The notes beneath the pieces were generated by a model, which was given only the letters and a program-made list of their open reading frames with translations, did no database searches and was not told the DNA's origin. Below are positions 4,601-6,038 of a stretch of 6,038 bases of DNA, piece after piece. The stretch lies in the NCBI GenBank assembly GCA_964637185.1, contig CAZWVB010000021.1, positions 1-6,038 of the forward strand, given 5' to 3'. The DNA is from CAZSVP01 sp964637185. Lineage in GTDB: Bacteria > Patescibacteriota > Saccharimonadia > CAILAD01 > BJGX01. Made by a program: the position numbers and the translations under genes. Every line of letters starts with the position of its first letter. Positions within the stretch are counted from its first letter, which is position 1.

Positions 4601-4632
4601 TGATACTTCGGCCTGAATACCTGATACTGGGG
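4600..4632 (+). repeat. Candidate right border repeat (before mutM)
   Basis: Partner of 1979-2006: TTGATACTTC (4600-4609) and ACTGGGG (4626-4632), the latter ending three bases before the mutM ATG. TGATACT also occurs twice here, 21 bases apart (4601-4607, 4622-4628). It may be a remnant of an ancestral polA 3' end or a coincidence. Confidence 0.25.
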
Positions 4633-4635
4633 TTT

Positions 4636-5523
4636 ATGCCAGAATTGCCAGAAGTAGAAATAGTTCGTCAGGGCTTGCAGCAGTACGTTGCTGGCAAGGT
4701 GATTAAGTCGATCAAATCAGATTGGGCTAAGTCGCTGCCTGTCAGCAATACCGATATCAATCAGTATATTGTTGGCTCTACTATTCTGTCTGTTGATCGT
4801 CGAGCCAAGGTATTGTTGATCCACTTGAGTAGTCAGCATACTCTTATGGCCCATCTCAAGATGACAGGCCAGTTGGTATTTGTGAGCCGTTCCGAACACT
4901 TTGGTGCTGGTCATCCCAATGATAGTTTGATTGGCCAACTCCCAGATAAGTCCACTCGGGTTATCATCACATTTGCCGATGGTAGTCACCTGTATTTCAA
5001 TGATCAGCGCAAGTTTGGTTGGATCAAACTGGAGCAAACCGAAGGCATTGCAGATCGAGTAGAATTTTTGCGCAAGCTTGGCCCTGAGCCAGTAGGTGAG
5101 CAATACAATTTTGCGGATTTTCGGGTAGCGCTGCAGAGGCGGGCTCGAACCAGTATAAAAGCAGCTATTCTCGATCAGTCAGTTATCTCTGGTGTGGGTA
5201 ACATTTATGCTGATGAGGCGCTGTTTGCAGCTCGTATCCATCCTGCTACTAAGGTGGCTGATGTCAGTACGATCAAACTCAAACGCTTGTTCACGGCTCT
5301 GCGCGAGGTGATGCTGCTGAGTATACGACATGGCGGTAGTAGTGATCGCAATTATGTGAATGCCAAGGGTGAGAAGGGGAGTTACCTGCGCTTTGCCAAG
5401 GTATTTCGTCGCGAGGGCCAGCCCTGTCTTGAGTGCGGTGGCCAGGTAGTCAAGATCAGGGTCGCGGGACGTGGCACACACATCTGCCCAGCCTGCCAAA
5501 AACTACCCAAGGAGGGGAAATGA
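4636..5523 (+). CDS. mutM: Formamidopyrimidine-DNA glycosylase / AP lyase (295 aa)
   Basis: The start MPELPEVE is diagnostic: after Met removal, Pro2 is the Schiff-base nucleophile and Glu3 the acid. This fixes the ATG at 4636, although the frame is open 22 codons further upstream. Other key residues are present: K58 in RRAKVLL, M76 in HLKMTGQL, R125 and F127 in NDQRKFGW (helix-filling and orphan-cytosine contacts), the helix-two-turn-helix with SGVGNIYADEALF (184-197), GGSS (233-236), and a zinc finger C264-x2-C267-x16-C284-x2-C287 with R279. The enzyme excises 8-oxoguanine and FaPy and nicks the abasic site in base excision repair, where Pol I fills the gap. A longer loop (83-107, HFGAGHP to LPDKSTRV) separates M76 from the RKF triad, a variant I associate with Patescibacteria and some Gram-positives. 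The Shine-Dalgarno is weak (GGGG, three bases away). The TGA stop overlaps the holA ATG. Confidence 0.97.
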   Translation: MPELPEVEIVRQGLQQYVAGKVIKSIKSDWAKSLPVSNTDINQYIVGSTILSVDRRAKVLLIHLSSQHTLMAHLKMTGQLVFVSRSEHFGAGHPNDSLIGQLPDKSTRVIITFADGSHLYFNDQRKFGWIKLEQTEGIADRVEFLRKLGPEPVGEQYNFADFRVALQRRARTSIKAAILDQSVISGVGNIYADEALFAARIHPATKVADVSTIKLKRLFTALREVMLLSIRHGGSSDRNYVNAKGEKGSYLRFAKVFRREGQPCLECGGQVVKIRVAGRGTHICPACQKLPKEGK

Positions 5524-6038
5524 TCTTATATTTCTACGGCGACAACGACTATGGTATAGCCCAAGCTATCAAGGCTCTGCGACAGAAGTATGTCGAGAAG
5601 GTCGGCGATAGTTTGGAGTACGAGCGACTCGACGCCAAAGAGGTTGGGCTGCAGCCAGTGCTAGATATGATCGCCACGGTGCCGATGTTTGCCACTAGCC
5701 GCCTGATCGTGCTAGACAACCTAGCTGCGGCCAAACCAGAGGAGATCCAGCTGCAGAAGCTGGTAGATAGCGCCGATAGTACCACAGTGATAGTGATAGC
5801 CGACCCTAGCCCCGACAAACGCAGCCGTATCTACAAGCAGCTCAGCAAGCTCAAAGGTGCCAAACAGTACGCCAAACTCAGTCAGCCTCAGCTGACCAAG
5901 TGGCTGCAGACCCAAGCGCAGCAACAAGACTCGCAGATAGATGCCGCTACAGCCAGTTTTTTGGTTGACTGGGCTGGGGCTGATCAGTGGACATTACATC
6001 ATGAGCTTCAAAAACTTGCCATAGTTGAAAAAATTACC
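5520..6038 (+). CDS. holA: DNA polymerase III delta subunit, 3'-truncated by window edge
   Basis: The frame is open from ATG 5520 to the window end; 173 residues are visible of roughly 310-340 expected. The N-terminus MILYFYGDNDYGIAQAIKAL is the HolA opening, where the fold begins FxYGxD. TVPMFATSRLIVLDNLAA (53-70) matches the conserved P(F/L)F..RRLVVV stretch of domain 1. VIVIADPSPDKRSRIYKQLSK (90-110) matches the strand and DKRxxxYKxL helix, then KLSQPQLTKWLQ and IDAATASFLVDWAGADQWTLHHELQKLA (140-167), the usual linker into domain 2. The family opens the sliding clamp in the clamp loader. The start is supported by AAGGAGG four bases upstream, inside the end of mutM, and by an ATGA overlap. 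It is co-translated with mutM. The assignment rests on the overall pattern and not on a catalytic motif, but I am confident. Confidence 0.93.
   Translation, partial: MILYFYGDNDYGIAQAIKALRQKYVEKVGDSLEYERLDAKEVGLQPVLDMIATVPMFATSRLIVLDNLAAAKPEEIQLQKLVDSADSTTVIVIADPSPDKRSRIYKQLSKLKGAKQYAKLSQPQLTKWLQTQAQQQDSQIDAATASFLVDWAGADQWTLHHELQKLAIVEKIT

Noticed and set aside
5520..5523. TGA as a sense codon (Gracilibacteria-type code)
   Set aside because: MutM ends naturally at this TGA after its zinc finger, with a holA start and Shine-Dalgarno overlapping. Other TGA ends are equally well placed.
1..6038. CRISPR arrays, tRNA, rRNA or transposase genes
   Set aside because: No regularly spaced repeats, cloverleaf-like segments or transposase-like reading frames were seen on either strand by eye.

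Overview
The window is a bacterial chromosomal segment. A DNA replication and repair gene set (polA, mutM, holA, all on the plus strand) is split by about 2.6 kb of accessory DNA. All TGA codons at gene ends read naturally as stops, so the standard bacterial code applies. The MutM type (long loop after the intercalation methionine, then an LPDKSTRV / FNDQRKFGW segment) and the HolA look to me like Patescibacteria (CPR), perhaps Saccharibacteria. That assignment is an impression from memory and not proven here. A 100-base run of N (3079-3178) is a scaffold join, so contiguity across it is not guaranteed.

Left part (1-2438, plus strand). The 3' two thirds of polA carries an intact 3'-5' proofreading domain and the full polymerase domain. 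It overlaps by one base a GTG-started Nudix hydrolase gene (TAGTG junction), so the two form a translationally coupled pair. Nucleotide-pool cleansing beside a repair polymerase is a sensible pairing.

Middle (2439-4635, minus strand). A 168-residue cytosolic protein of unknown function (2491-2997) has no Shine-Dalgarno sequence and appears to be leaderless. Across the gap lies a membrane/envelope cluster, read right to left: a lipoprotein with four extra cysteines (3903-4457), an 80-residue two-TM protein (3456-3698), a 49-residue single-TM protein (3310-3459) and the start of another TM protein cut by the gap (3179-3298). The last three are tightly coupled (ATGA overlap, then a stop codon inside the next Shine-Dalgarno). 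The lipoprotein and the two-TM gene each have a well-formed promoter. They share a near-identical 31-base translation-initiation region, and all four membrane genes start as CCATG. Between the lipoprotein and its neighbour are a 16-bp hairpin, fully paired only in minus-strand RNA, and a second palindrome across the predicted transcription start.

Right part (4636-6038, plus strand). mutM (complete, all catalytic and zinc residues present) overlaps by four bases the start of holA (DNA polymerase III delta subunit, cut by the window end). The lipoprotein and mutM are divergent, and their predicted promoters interleave at 4555-4600.

Overall, a repair/replication neighbourhood is interrupted by an uncharacterised envelope cluster whose regulatory DNA is unusually structured. 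A pair of short shared words at the polA 3' end and just before mutM may mark the borders of an insertion.
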